Source: Lepidostoma basale (lineage: Eukaryota > Arthropoda > Insecta > Trichoptera > Lepidostomatidae). Taken from it: 64,000 nucleotides of DNA. A program made the translations under genes and the position numbers. Numbering within the stretch: the stretch's first letter is position 1; each line of letters starts with the position of its first letter. The notes below the pieces were generated by a model. The model did no database searches. It was given only the letters and a program-made list of their open reading frames with translations, and had not been told where the DNA came from. The DNA lies in contig JAHDVF020000445.1 of assembly GCA_022606425.2 (NCBI GenBank), positions 186,001-250,000 on the forward strand. The letters run 5' to 3'. Of the stretch, positions 50,223-59,744 are shown piece by piece.

Positions 50223-51029
50223 ATAAATCCACAACACAAAGTAAAGGCGAATGTAGAAGAAAATATATTTGAAACCGTATATCAACGTCCGTTGATAATA
50301 CATATGTAATTTATTTATTCATTTATTTATTTTGTGTTAAACGGAATAAATTACAATACATTTTTTTAAATATGGACGATTTACTTAAATCTATGAACAT
50401 TTTAAGAGTAACGGTAAAAAATAAGTCTAAGTCGAGCTAAGTCTATGATCAGTCTTAAGAATACAGGTAAATATTGTATTAGGTTGTTAATTAAAGAAGG
50501 ACACTATTATTAATGAGAATACAAGTATGTTGTATTATATAATAAAGAAAGGACACTATTAAATTTAAGAATATGTATAAAGATTACTAACGGGAGAAGT
50601 ACAATTTTAAAATTAAGACTACAGGTATATAGATTAATAAATGTAATAAAGTTAAATATATTACCAAGATACACAACTGGCTAGTATGACGATTATTGGA
50701 CTCTGAGAAGAAGATTTTATTATTATTGTATAGTATAGCTCTTTTCATCTTTACAGCGCAAACCAAAATATTGAAAAGAGTGTAAGGATCGAATATCAAA
50801 GGATGTATGCATAGAAAAATGTGAAAAAATATAAAACAGTTATCTCTTTGTTGCCCTTATTATTTGGGAGAAGACAAATCGCCTAACTGTTAAACTTCGA
50901 AGCGCCTCTTTTGTACAGATTTTCATAAAATAAGATGTCACAGATTTTAAGTTTCCATCAAATTTGGACTAATGCAATTAGCTCTGCAATGGCATCTGCA
51001 ACATTCATCTTTAGTAAAACCTTTGGAAA
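50223..51029. other. Probable LINE 3' UTR, unassigned
   Basis: 50,310-50,360 (TTATTTATTCATTTATTTAT, TTTTGTGTTAAACGG) resembles a reversed LINE 3' end. The unit AAGAAAGGACACTATTA occurs twice (50,494 and 50,544). A 70-codon minus frame at 50,587-50,799 could be the matching terminus but is not recognisable. Confidence 0.3.
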
Positions 51030-51279
51030 TCAGACTTTTTTTTTCTCTTTTTGTATACAACAGGTCGTTTGAACCCAATTACTGTATACATTTGTTTTTA
51101 TCTGTTATATTGATTCTCGTAACATATGATAGGTAGCGAATATATCTCCATTTTATTGTCACGTGAATTCTCCACCAGACCAAAGACAGTGTGACAATCA
51201 CACTGCCATCGCCGGGAATCGAACCCGGGACCTTCGGTATATTAGTCAGAGTACTTAATACTCTGCCACGAAGGTCGTC
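51030..51279 (-). mobile_element. tRNA-derived SINE, copy 5
   Basis: Head GACGACCTTCGTGGCAGAGT, B box GGTTCGATTCC (reversed in GGGAATCGAACCCGGGACC on plus), full body and T-rich tail at 51,036-51,060. The flanks (50,975-51,035 and 51,287-51,345) resemble each other over about 60 bp, so it sits between old tandem copies. Confidence 0.85.
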
Positions 51280-51989
51280 TTGCTTCAGCTTTGCTTATGG
51301 TATCTGCAAAAATCATGTACAGTAAAACTTTTGGATGTCGTTGACTTTTTTTTTTGTTGCCTTGGATTTTTTACAATCAATATTTCATTCTTCAAGAATT
51401 CATTTCGATTGTTAAGTACGTCCACTTATGTTTTCAAATTCAATCAATATTTCGAGTATGAAAGATAATATTTTAAATGGGAAGAGACTCAGAGAGTATT
51501 CGAAATTCCATCTTTCGCTATCCAATTCTTCAGCAGACAGGGAAATGAATGAAATTTGCATGCAAATTTCACAGGAAACGTCTCTCCTCCATCTTTACTT
51601 CAGCAAACTAAAGAAAAATCATCGCCCCGAGAGTTTTCTCTAACTCTTTCGTATCGAGAGAAAAACTTTTAATTTTTCTTACGCTCTTCGATAAAGAATA
51701 TTTAAAAAAGAAATATAGAAAATTTACATTTATTTGATTATTAAAATTTTATTTGAATAACGTTTTGAGAACACTATATTTTCACATCACTTTTTTCAAA
51801 TTTTACAAACATGGTCAAAATATCAATATTACTGCTATTAGACTTTTCTAATAGCACTTTTAAGTTATGCTCATTTGTTTTTCTTTCCAGATGAATGGAT
51901 GGAGTTATCAACAGGAAGGCCAACCAGCTGGTCGAGGTGAATATAATATGATATATTAATTCAGTAGTAATTAAAGATAGTATTGAAAG
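51280..51989. other. Single-copy DNA; small LINE scrap
   Basis: The frame 51,428-51,643 (71 codons, ..SQETSLLHLYFSKLKKNHRP..) is unassigned. 51,890-51,940 reads GWSYQQEGQPAGR, a GRPxSW-like LINE trace. Confidence 0.3.
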
Positions 51990-52545
51990 AATAGAAGAAT
52001 AAACATTAAGATAGTTTGGATTTATGGAAAGACAGAATGGTAGAAAAAAAATATTTATTTAACCAAGCCATAGAGGGCTCCCTCCGCTTACCCGAAGCTG
52101 TTATAGGCGCAGCGGCGCCTTTCGTCAGCTTCACTCGTGCACTCCCTAGGCCCATTCCCCGTCCATGCGGGACTTACATTAAAAGTAAAAATAATAATAT
52201 ATGTATATTTGCAACCAAGGGGGACCCAGACCACATTTAAGGTACGCTACTCTCCCTCGATGTCCCGCCGTACACACATAGCAATACAACAGTAACAAAA
52301 AAAAGATTATATGTTAACGAAGTGAATGGATCTATAAACAGAGGAAGACCGAGGAAAACGTCGCAAGATCATATAAATCAAATATTAAATGTCGGCCACG
52401 TGGGGAATCGGAGAAATCGACGTGCGTGCATGACACGATCTATGAATGTTGAGGAATCGAGAGAAGTACGTCAGGGATGTCACAAAGTGTGGCGGTCCAT
52501 TATTTTCATTCTTTCTGCCTACCTCTTCGGGGAAACGGCATGATG
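51990..52545 (+). mobile_element. RTE-A LINE fragment split by retroposon L
   Basis: 51,990-52,055: TTAAGATAGTTTGGATTTAT. After the insertion, 52,300-52,545: AAAGATTATATGTTAACGAA, RGRPRKTSQDHINQILNVG-like frame, RNRRACMTRSMNVEESREV, end GGAAACGGCATGATG. Poly-A stretches flank the insertion. Confidence 0.8.
52060..52299 (+). mobile_element. Retroposon family L, copy 2
   Basis: Shares with 18,077-18,313 the ordered blocks ACCCGAAGCTGTTATAGGCG, AGCGGCGCC, GCACTCCCTAGGCCCATTCC, CGGGACTTACATTAAAA, CAAGGGGGACCCAGACCACA. Flanked by AAAAAAAATAT and AAAAAAAAGAT, consistent with an A-rich target duplication. Confidence 0.75.
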
Positions 52546-52789
52546 CATAATTCAGTAGTATTAAAAATAATTATGTAATTTTTTTAAACATCATTATTAA
52601 ATAACAGTATTTAATATAAGCTGGCATCCATTTTTATTTCACTGGACTTCAAAACTCAATTTTAAATAACCTTAGCATCAATACTTTAATTCATTAAATT
52701 TAAAATAATTAATTTTATTTTATTTTTGTATGGAATATTGCTTATTACCGCTGATCTGTATTTATATAAAAATTGAGTTAATAACCATT

Positions 52790-52895
52790 TCACCAGTCTG
52801 TCAATGCCAGCAAGCCTGGCGAAACCGATCGCTGTCGAAATAAAGGCAAAAGTGGAAGTAGTTCTTAAAAAACTTTGTTTTATTTAGTTATTGTT
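52790..52895 (+). mobile_element. Family B, right arm only
   Basis: CACCAGTCTGTCAATGCCAG, stem II GCCAG/CTGGC, GAAAC, ACCGATCGCTGTCG, then AAGTGGAAGTAGTTCTTAAA. Core CTGTCAA, damaged at two positions. Confidence 0.6.
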
Positions 52896-53299
52896 ATCTA
52901 TATTAAATGATAATAAAAACGTAATTACAAAATGCGATGAGAAGTGAAGAATGAGATTTGTTTAGAGAAAGGAAATAAAATAATAGATAGAAATTTAATT
53001 GAGGTGTTCTGAAGAGGTAGAGATCTTAACACCGTAAATGTTTTCCATAGATTCAGATCTCTTGGTAGAAGTGAGACGTTAAATTTGTTCATAGACAAGT
53101 TTAAATGGAATATTTCTATTCTTCTGGGTGCACCGTAATACGCCTGAAACAGAAATACCCTCTGATACACAATTTCAATGTGATACTGCTAGTGGAAGCT
53201 TTTAGTTAAATCATAAGAATTTTGTCACGTAGACTCTACGGTATCAGTGCGATCCAGCTTAAGCACAGATTAATTTAAAGTTTCTAATCTACGAGTATT
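52896..53299. other. Unassigned; 81-codon minus ORF
   Basis: 52,925-53,170 encodes YQRVFLFQAYYGAPRRIEIF and NVSLLPRDLNLWKTFT. The LPRDLNLWKTF part resembles LINE termini loosely. Not assigned. Confidence 0.25.
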
Positions 53300-53785
53300 A
53301 TCAAACCAAAAGCCGTCACGCCGTCTCCCCAAAGGTGTAGGTAGAAAGATGGACTGCCACACTTTTCTGTCCTGACATATTTATCTCGCTTCGTGTCAAT
53401 TCCTCTGACTCCTCACATGGCCGACATTCAAAATTTGATTTATTTGATCGTTCCACGTTTTCCTCGGTCTTCCTCTATTTCTGGTTTCATTTACATCGTT
53501 AACAAATAATATTTGTACAATTCTTTCTTCATTCATTCTTTCCATATGTCAAAACCATCTTAATGATCCTTTCATTATTTTGTTCATAACACCATTATTC
53601 GCACCGCATTCACTTCTTATATTTTTATTCGACACTATCATACACAGAGTATCCACACTTCGTCATTCATATTCGTCTAAGAGATCATATTTCTACTGCA
53701 TTTATTCCACTTTCATCCTTCTTTTGCCAGTTCCGTGCTTTGCTTCCATACATAAGGGTCGGTAGAAGAACATCATTCGATTCGA
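53300..53785 (-). mobile_element. RTE-A LINE fragment
   Basis: GCCGTCACGCCGTCTCCCCA on plus to ACATAAGGGTCGGTAGAAGA. About 30 nt around the MTRCMN codons are deleted (CTCGCTTCGTGTCAATTC). Confidence 0.8.
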
Positions 53786-53866
53786 AGATTCATAAAGATT
53801 CGAAAAATCACGAAAATTTGATATATTATTGTAAGATCTGATGATGTCAACATAGGTCGATGATTC
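53778..53866 (+). repeat. Family A arm, truncated in the ribozyme
   Basis: TTCATAAAGATTCGAAAAAT through CTGATGA (53,838-53,844), GTCAAC..GGTCGATGA, then cut. Nearly identical, in reverse, to 55,983-56,067. Confidence 0.6.
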
Positions 53867-54076
53867 AACATTTATTCTACTTTCATCCTTCTTTTGCCAG
53901 TTTCATGCTTCGCTTCCATACATAAGGGTTGGTAGAAATCGACCAGCGTGCGTATTACGATGTATGAATGTAGATGAAGCTAGAGAGGTATGTCGAGACA
54001 GAGCATTATGGTGGACAATATACTTTGTCTACCCTTCGGGGGAAACGGAGTGACGGTTAGTTATTAAGTTATCGCT
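53866..54076. mobile_element. Two opposed RTE-A scraps
   Basis: 53,866-53,932 minus (ATTTATTCTACTTTCATCC, ATACATAAGGGTTGGTAGA) and 53,933-54,076 plus (ATCGACCAGCGTGCGTATTA, GGGGGAAACGGAGTGACGG, TTAG). They meet at ATCGAC. Confidence 0.7.
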
Positions 54077-54372
54077 CACCCACTCAACCACTCACCCTGT
54101 CACTCACTCACCCACTCACTTACTCACCCACTCACCCACTCACCCGCTTACTCACTCACTCACCCACTCACCCACTCACCCATTCACCCACTCACCCACT
54201 CACCCATTCACCCACTCATCCACTCACCCACTCACCCACTCACTCAATCCCCCACCCACTCACTCTCTTTCTCACGCACTTACTCTCTCACTCGCTCACT
54301 CACTCACTCAATCACTCACTCACTCACCCACTCGCCTACTCACTCACTCACTTACTCACTCACTCACTCACC
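54077..54372. repeat. Minisatellite (CACTCACC)n / (CACT)n
   Basis: About 300 bp of degenerate 8-bp units CACTCACC and 4-bp CACT, strongly strand-asymmetric (almost no G on plus). Starts right after an RTE-A tail, suggesting expansion from a LINE 3' microsatellite or its target. Confidence 0.9.
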
Positions 54373-54373
54373 T

Positions 54374-54425
54374 ATACAGCCGATGTCGTCCACTGCTGGA
54401 CATTTGCCTCCCCCATACATCTCCA
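54374..54425 (-). mobile_element. RTE-J-like extreme 3' end
   Basis: CAGCCGATGTCGTCCACTGC, TGGACATTTGCCTCCCCCAT on plus encodes MGEANVQQWTTSA on minus, the RTE-J terminus. Confidence 0.6.
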
Positions 54426-55200
54426 GATATTCTTATCTTAGAAAGGTTTCTAACTCCTAGTATATTTCCGTAAATAACATGTACTCGTATATTACTGGAA
54501 GTATTGTTGTATTTATTACTTGATTCGCGTGTTGATGGCGATTTAAATTTGCATTCACGAACTGTCATTAAATTTGGTCGCCATTTTGTATTTATGTATC
54601 TAAGCTTCAGTCACCATTTCGGTTAGTAAGCGAATGAGCCGTTGAATAGCACTGCAGCCAACTGTTAATTCATCAAGAATCAATGTGCTCTTCAATCGTC
54701 GGCACTTAGGTTATTACTTGCGGAGTTATCCGGGCCCCAGAAGCGGTAATCTCGCGGGGCTTAATTAATCTGCCAGGGCCGCAAGTGCACTGGGATTACG
54801 GCGCCCGAAGATTAAGTCCACTATATTTGTCACCTCGTAATCCGGTAGATATTTCCGATACATTTGGCAGCTAAATCAGCGCTCGCTGCGAAGAGCGGTT
54901 ATATTAGCTACATTATATATCTTGCAAGTGCTGTGCTCCGGATATAGATAATGTATTACTACTATAAATAACAAAATTATTTAATTTTGAAATGAGTTAG
55001 GATATCATCATGAATATTTATTTCAATTTTTAAAACAGATGTGATTCAGATCTTTAAATCCGGTATTATCTGGGTGCGACCTAATATAATATATATAAAC
55101 GAGAATCATTACTATTTTTTTAGAAACATTCAAAGCAATAACACTCTGAAATTACAAAATGATTTTTTTATTAATTAAATTAGATTTGAAGTGTGTTTTT
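54426..55200. other. Candidate conserved non-coding island
   Basis: 54,640-54,960 is the most GC-balanced single-copy stretch in the window, with TAATTA homeodomain-type sites (GGGGCTTAATTAATCTGCC), GTAATCCGGTAGATATTTCC and CGCTCGCTGCGAAGAGCGG. No long ORF or splice signals were recognised. A regulatory role is only an inference from composition and lack of repeats. Confidence 0.3.
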
Positions 55201-55239
55201 AAATATGATGTACAGAATTTTATTCTGTATATCATATTT
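55201..55239. repeat. Palindrome at the 5' end of family M
   Basis: AAATATGATGTACAGAAT and its inverse (one mismatch) around TT, ending exactly where the M copy begins. Confidence 0.7.
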
Positions 55240-55415
55240 AAAACATTTGCGGGAGATGCCTATTGGTGGCGATAAGGTTCGCAACCCATCACACCGCGTC
55301 TCCCGCGGGGCGAAAAGAGAAGGATGGAGTGCCGCATCAGTAAAAGTGTGACAGTCCATTCTTTCTGCCTACCCTTTCGGAGAGACGGCGTGATGGTTAG
55401 TTAGTTAGTTAGTCA
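55235..55415 (+). mobile_element. SINE-like family M, 5'-truncated copy 4
   Basis: CGGGAGATGCCTATTGGTGG, GGTTCGCAACCCATCACACC, GCGTCTCCCGCGGGGCGAAA, then CTGCCTACCCTTTCGGAGAG, ACGGCGTGATGG and (TTAG)n. The best-preserved junction between the M-specific body and the RTE-A 3' end. Confidence 0.75.
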
Positions 55416-55429
55416 AAACACTATTTTTT

Positions 55430-55555
55430 ATACTTTTTATTTCTTTCGAAGGCTTCTTCTTCGGGAGAACGATTTACAGGTGACGATTTACAACAAATGT
55501 GTACAGTCGAAACATGTCAAGAAAAATAAACTCTAATGTTGAAAAAAGGAGAGGG
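55430..55555 (+). repeat. Family G-like fragment
   Basis: GTACAGTCGAAACATGTCAA (GAAAC, ACATGT, GTC) followed by GAAAAATAAACTC, similar to 42,090-42,115. The upstream core half is not recognisable. Confidence 0.4.
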
Positions 55556-55564
55556 AAAAATGTA

Positions 55565-55890
55565 TGAAGTAAGAAAGGAATGTAAGGCGAATGAATGCGT
55601 CCTAAATAAAATGGAGAAATGGTCAATAATATAGTTTGAATATTTGGAACGAATGGATAAGGAAGAATGGTCGAAGTAGTGTGAATAGAAAAAGAAGTCC
55701 AAGAAGGCCAAAGAAGACAGTGCGTGACCAAATTAATCAGTCCCTGAAAGGCGGCCATGATCGAATTAGGATCAATCGACGAGCGTGCATGTCATGATGT
55801 GCGAATTAAAAATATGGGAGAGAGTTATGTCAGGATAGAACAGTGTGTCGGTCCATTCTCTCTACCTACCCATCGGGGGAAACGGCGTGA
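55565..55890 (+). mobile_element. RTE-A-related fragment (GAGCGTGCATG subfamily)
   Basis: GAAGTAAGAAAGGAATGTAA, AATCGACGAGCGTGCATGTC, end GGGGGAAACGGCGTG, where a family A element begins and replaces the tail. Confidence 0.75.
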
Positions 55891-56067
55891 AACACTATGA
55901 TACCTTAACACTAAACTGTTCAATTAATTTACTTTGTTTTTTTAATCACAATTGCATTTTATTTTACGTAACAGCTGTTTTATCGACCTATGTTGACATC
56001 ATCAGATCTTACAATAATATATCAAATTTTCGTGATTTTTCGAATCGTTATGAATCTTCGAATCGAA
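55891..56067 (-). repeat. Family A arm with hammerhead-like motif
   Basis: AAACACTATGATACCTTAAC at the left, minus motif at 55,968-56,010: CTGATGA (55,999-56,005, intact), GTCAAC/GTCGAT stem, AAAAC for GAAAC, bridge AGCTGTTACG. One invariant base lost. Confidence 0.55.
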
Positions 56068-56567
56068 TGATGTTCTTCTACCGACCCTTATATGGAAGCA
56101 AAGCATGAAACTGGCAAAAGAAGGATGAAAGTGGAATAAATGCAGTAGAAATAAGATATCTTAGAGGAATGTGTGCATACTCTGTGTATGATAGAATGTT
56201 GAATGAAAATATAAGAAGTGAATGCGGTGCGAATGATGGTGTTATGAACAAAATAATGAAAGGATCATTAAGACGGTTTGGACATTTGGAAAGAATGAAT
56301 GAAGAAATAATGGTAAAAAAATTATATATTAACGATGTAAATGGAACCAGAAATAGATGAAGACCCTGGAAAACGTGGCACGATCAAATAAATCAAATAT
56401 TGAATGTCGGCCATGTGAGGAGTCAGAGAAATCGACGCGTGCATGACACGATGTATTAATGTTGAGGAAGCAAGAGAAATATGTCAGGAAAGAAAAGTGT
56501 GGCAGTCCATACATTCTGCCTATCCCTTCGGGGAGACGGCGTGATGGTTAGTAAGTTAGTAAGTTAT
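56068..56567 (+). mobile_element. RTE-A LINE fragment
   Basis: From TCTTCTACCGACCCTTATAT. The frame 56,169-56,360 has YSVYDRMLNENIRSECGAND and RRFGHLERMNEEIMVKKLY, a stop at 56,358, then DQINQILNVGHVRSQRNR; end GGGGAGACGGCGTGATGG and TTAG. Confidence 0.85.
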
Positions 56568-57194
56568 TAAAGGTAGAAAATATAACAATTAGGAGTGAAT
56601 TCTTCATTAGTTCTTCCCAATAGTGGGAACCAGATCTCCATTGTGAACGGCCATTCGCAGAACTCTGTATAAAAAAAATCTCTACAAATTAAGGGCATTC
56701 GCCTCTCGAACATTCACTATGCAAGAAACGGACTTCCACTGTATAAACAAGATTTTTATTGTACGAAACTCATAGATTATGTTCAGAGCGACAACGGAGT
56801 ACACAACCAATGATAAATTACATCAACTTAATTCAATTTTGTTCCTTTAATCTTCCAACGGAAACGCGTCTTGGAAGGGGGTTTATAAATTCAAATTTTA
56901 TGGTTCCCAAAAGAGGAGATTTTAATCTACTGGGAGCATAAAAATAGGACCACGTAGTGAAGACCGTACAAACGTCGGGTCGCGAAGATATACAGATAGT
57001 TAAAAAATCTAGAACAAACACTTCTTGGCAGAGCGAAGGGCGCAGTGGCGCGGCGAGAGTGTCGGGGCCAAATAAAAAATATAACTGCATTTTACTTCTA
57101 TTTTTACGAGACTTCACTGCCAAGGATGTTCAAAAAATTTTAAAGGACTGCTTTTATAATTCATGCATTTACATAGCTTATCTATAAACTGGGA
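56568..57194. other. Mostly single-copy; small RTE-A scrap
   Basis: 56,625-56,660 (CCATTGTGAACGGCCATTCG) is an RTE-A trace. 56,830-57,130 is non-repetitive with GC-rich patches (CGAAGGGCGCAGTGGCGCGG) and overlapping short frames on both strands, none recognised. Confidence 0.3.
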
Positions 57195-58013
57195 ACAAAA
57201 TTAATCTTCTTCTTCATCTTAACGTTGGCGATCGCTGCAGCAAAGGCATCTCTATCCTGCGCCACTTGGAACAGGTTCTGAAATCTTGTTATTCCTGTCC
57301 ACTCTTTGATGTTCCGCAGCCAGGACAGCTGCCTTCTACCAACTCCCCGACGACATCTCTCCACTTTTTCCATTAATATCAAATCAAATCAAATCAAATC
57401 AGTTTATTAACTCAAAATACATTGCAAACAGGAAAAAGTTTAAAGCATCTATTGAGTACAGATAAAATATTATAAAAATACAACATAGTACCAGGAACGC
57501 ATTAGAGATTGTTTTGTCATTAGGAAGATAAGATACTTTCTAAAGTCAAGAGTATTTGTCTCCTGAACGTACCTTCACTAATATGAAAGACGTCGATCTC
57601 CGAGGAGACCGCGTTCGACAGACTAATTGCTCTTCCCACTGGTGTCACCAGAGACAGATTGGTTCTGGTGGCCGGTAGGTAAAACAATCTATGCTGTCGC
57701 TGTCGGAGAAATCTATCAGGAACAAAAATACCAACATCCTCTAGCATGGCCAAGTTGAAATATCCCCTAATTTAAAGAAATCAGTAATGAGATATCAGTC
57801 GAAAAAGGTGGTGTTTTTCTCCCCTTAGCAAATGACCCATATATGAGACCTTTCTATTTTCACACTCGACAACAGCTCTCTATTGGCTCTGGCTCCATGT
57901 AGTTCGTCTGCATTACTGACCCTATCGGTCCAGGGTATACGGAGCATTCTGCGGTATATCCACATCTCGAACGCTTCCAACCGGTTCATTACATCCACAT
58001 TCAGAGTCCAGGT
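57195..58013 (-). mobile_element. RTE-E LINE C-terminus split by a Jock-like insertion
   Basis: 57,195-57,380 carries VGRRQLSWLRNIKEWTG, FQVAQDRDAFAAAIANV. After the LINE (57,381-57,793, Jockey/CR1-like) it resumes at 57,794-58,013: MNRLEAFEMWIYRRMLRIPW, TDRVSNADELHGARANRELL. ATATC occurs at both junctions as a short target duplication. Confidence 0.85.
57381..57793 (-). mobile_element. Jockey/CR1-like LINE 3' end with tail
   Basis: (ATCAA)n on plus at 57,381-57,402. The minus frame 57,520-57,753 (77 codons) is VPDRFLRQRQHRLFYLPATR, TPVGRAISLSNAVSSEIDVF and LESILSS. 5'-truncated near FKLIRGYF-like sequence. Confidence 0.9.
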
Positions 58014-58520
58014 TAACAAAATTAATGGCGCTCTCAAAGTCATCACTGCAAATAGAAATATTTCGAATAAAGCAAAGACGGAAGTTCATAATAGAGTTCT
58101 AGTGCCAACCCTTATGTATGGAAGTGAAGCTTGGAGCTGGTAAGCAAAATATGAAAGTAGGATAAATGCCGTAGAAATGAGATAACTGAGAAGAATGTGT
58201 GGGAAAACGACGACGAAATAAGGAAGAAATGGAAGGCATTATATAATAAGTTCAATTAAAAAAGGATCCCTGAGATGGTTTAGACATATGGAACTAATGA
58301 TCGAGAGAAAATTGGTTAAAATGTTGTATATAAAAGCTGTGTGAGTCGAAAGATAAGTCGTGGAAGACCAAGGAAAGCATGGCATGACCAAATTAATCAA
58401 ATACTGAAAGGCAGCCACTTGTTTGTTGCGCTCTATTTTCCTTCCTTATATCAGCATTTGAAATTCTATTGTACATATTTTGAGCACACATACGTCTTAG
58501 GTATCTCATTATCTGAAGAA
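58014..58520. mobile_element. RTE-A plus fragment followed by minus fragment
   Basis: 58,014-58,423 (+): NKINGALKVITANRNISNKA, VLVPTLMYGSEAWSW with TGG TAA stop, RGRPRKAWHDQINQILKG. 58,424-58,520 (-): TTTGAAATTCTATTGTACAT, ACATACGTCTTAGGTATCTC. A head-to-tail inversion inside the coding region. Confidence 0.75.
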
Positions 58521-58791
58521 GAAAACTTGTCATTTCCATAGAATATAATAAAACTTCTAAAAAGCAGGTAGGCATTATCTTACGTATAAATTTGTTAAAA
58601 ATAGTCCATTGTTTTGGCCGAAACACTATGATACTTCAACATAATTACTGTTAAAATTTAAAACACTGTTATAATATCACAATTTCTTTTTATTCGTCGA
58701 GAGTGTCGTGACAGCTGTTTCGCCAACCGATGTTGGCATCATCAAGTGTTACAATAAACTCTTTTTATTTTAACACCTGATAAGTTTATGG

Positions 58792-58836
58792 TAACACCTG
58801 ATGATGCCAAGATCGGTTGGCGAAACAGCTGTCACA
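58792..58836 (+). ncRNA. Hammerhead-like unit 1 of array
   Basis: CTGATGA (58,798-58,804), extra T, stem II GCCAA/TTGGC (58,806-58,810 with 58,817-58,821), GAAAC (58,822-58,826), bridge ACAGCTGT, GTC (58,831-58,833). The full consensus core is present. Stem I pairing is weak in my reading (AACAC against ACAAA), which is the main doubt. Confidence 0.55.
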
Positions 58837-58905
58837 AACTTTTTTTATGTCATAAACATATTTTTGTCAAAAACTTTTTTATTGTAACACCTGATAAGCT
58901 TATTG

Positions 58906-58950
58906 TAACACCTGATGATGCCAAGATCGGTTGGCGAAACAGCTGTCATA
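58906..58950 (+). ncRNA. Hammerhead-like unit 2 of array
   Basis: Same core as unit 1 (CTGATGA at 58,912; GTC ending 58,947). A cut after each GTC would release a 114-nt monomer. Confidence 0.55.
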
Positions 58951-59018
58951 ATCTTTTTTATGTCGTAAACATATTTTTGTCAAAAACTTTTTTATTGTAA
59001 CACCTGATAAGCTTATTG

Positions 59019-59064
59019 TAACACCTGATGATGCCAACATCGGTTGGCGAAACAGCTGTCACAA
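59019..59064 (+). ncRNA. Hammerhead-like unit 3 of array
   Basis: CTGATGA (59,025-59,031), six-pair stem II GCCAAC/GTTGGC with loop ATCG, GAAAC, GTC ending 59,060. The best stem II of the array. Confidence 0.55.
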
Positions 59065-59132
59065 TCTTTTTTTATGTCGTAAACATATTTTTGTCATAAA
59101 CTTTTTTATTGTAGCACCTGATAAGTTTATTG

Positions 59133-59180
59133 TAAGACCTCTTGATGCCAACATCGGTTGGCGAAACAGCTGTCACTACA
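59133..59180 (+). ncRNA. Hammerhead-like unit 4, mutated core
   Basis: CTCTTGA replaces CTGATGA; stem II, GAAAC and GTC are unchanged. Confidence 0.4.
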
Positions 59181-59245
59181 CTCCCAGTGAATTAAGAGAA
59201 ATTGTGATACTATAACCGTGTTTTAAATTTTAACAGAACCACATT

Positions 59246-59744
59246 AGCTTCTGTACACTTTAGTGTAATGACTCAAAAGTTTTTTTTCTGCACCCTGGCC
59301 ATCTCACGGACTGCCATTGAAGGTTAGGTGCCAGTACATGTATGAGAAACTAGTATGGGTAACGAGTATTTGTTTTGTCCTAGAAAACTATTGACACGAG
59401 TGTCGGTCGCCTTCGCTTTTCACGGGGAATAATTGACAACTTGATTAGAGAACAAACAGCTCCTCGCTAGACATTTCCTTTGTATCGGAATAATGTAATA
59501 TGGATGTTATTACTGCTTGGAAGCCATAACGTTCATTGTTATCTATTTGTAGCTCATCTGGAAGAGTACCTTATTGACGTGACATTTCATCATATAAACA
59601 AAGTCATTTTATTAAATAGAGTTGTATACGAGCAGTGTGAATGGAAAATAAAAACCGAAGATGACCTAGAAATGTGTAGGACCAACAAATTAATAAATTA
59701 CTGAAAAGCTGCTACAATCGAAATCGAAGATCGTGAATATTCTT
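59246..59744. other. Mostly single-copy, no recognised gene
   Basis: 59,290-59,480 is non-repetitive. A 74-codon frame (59,480-59,704) starts in it and runs into a LINE-like end (AGGACCAACAAATTAATAAA). Confidence 0.3.

Larger units (their letters stand above)
58600..59245. mobile_element. Family A element with internal ribozyme tandem array
   Basis: The left end (CCATTGTTTTGGCCGAAACA, ACTGTTAAAATTTAAAACAC) is mirrored by the right end (GTGTTTTAAATTTTAACAG). The left arm holds a minus-strand motif (58,710-58,748). The interior and right arm hold four plus-strand motifs at 58,798, 58,912, 59,025 and 59,139, spaced 114, 113 and 114 nt. Each unit also carries a second CTGATAAG(C/T)TTAT box. It is non-coding. 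Confidence 0.8.

Noticed and set aside
54077..54372. CRISPR array
   Set aside because: The units are contiguous 4-8 bp repeats without spacers in a eukaryotic repeat landscape.
58600..59245. CRISPR or ordinary satellite only
   Set aside because: The 114-bp units have no variable spacers, and they carry a structured RNA motif shared with dispersed elements, so plain satellite is not a sufficient description.
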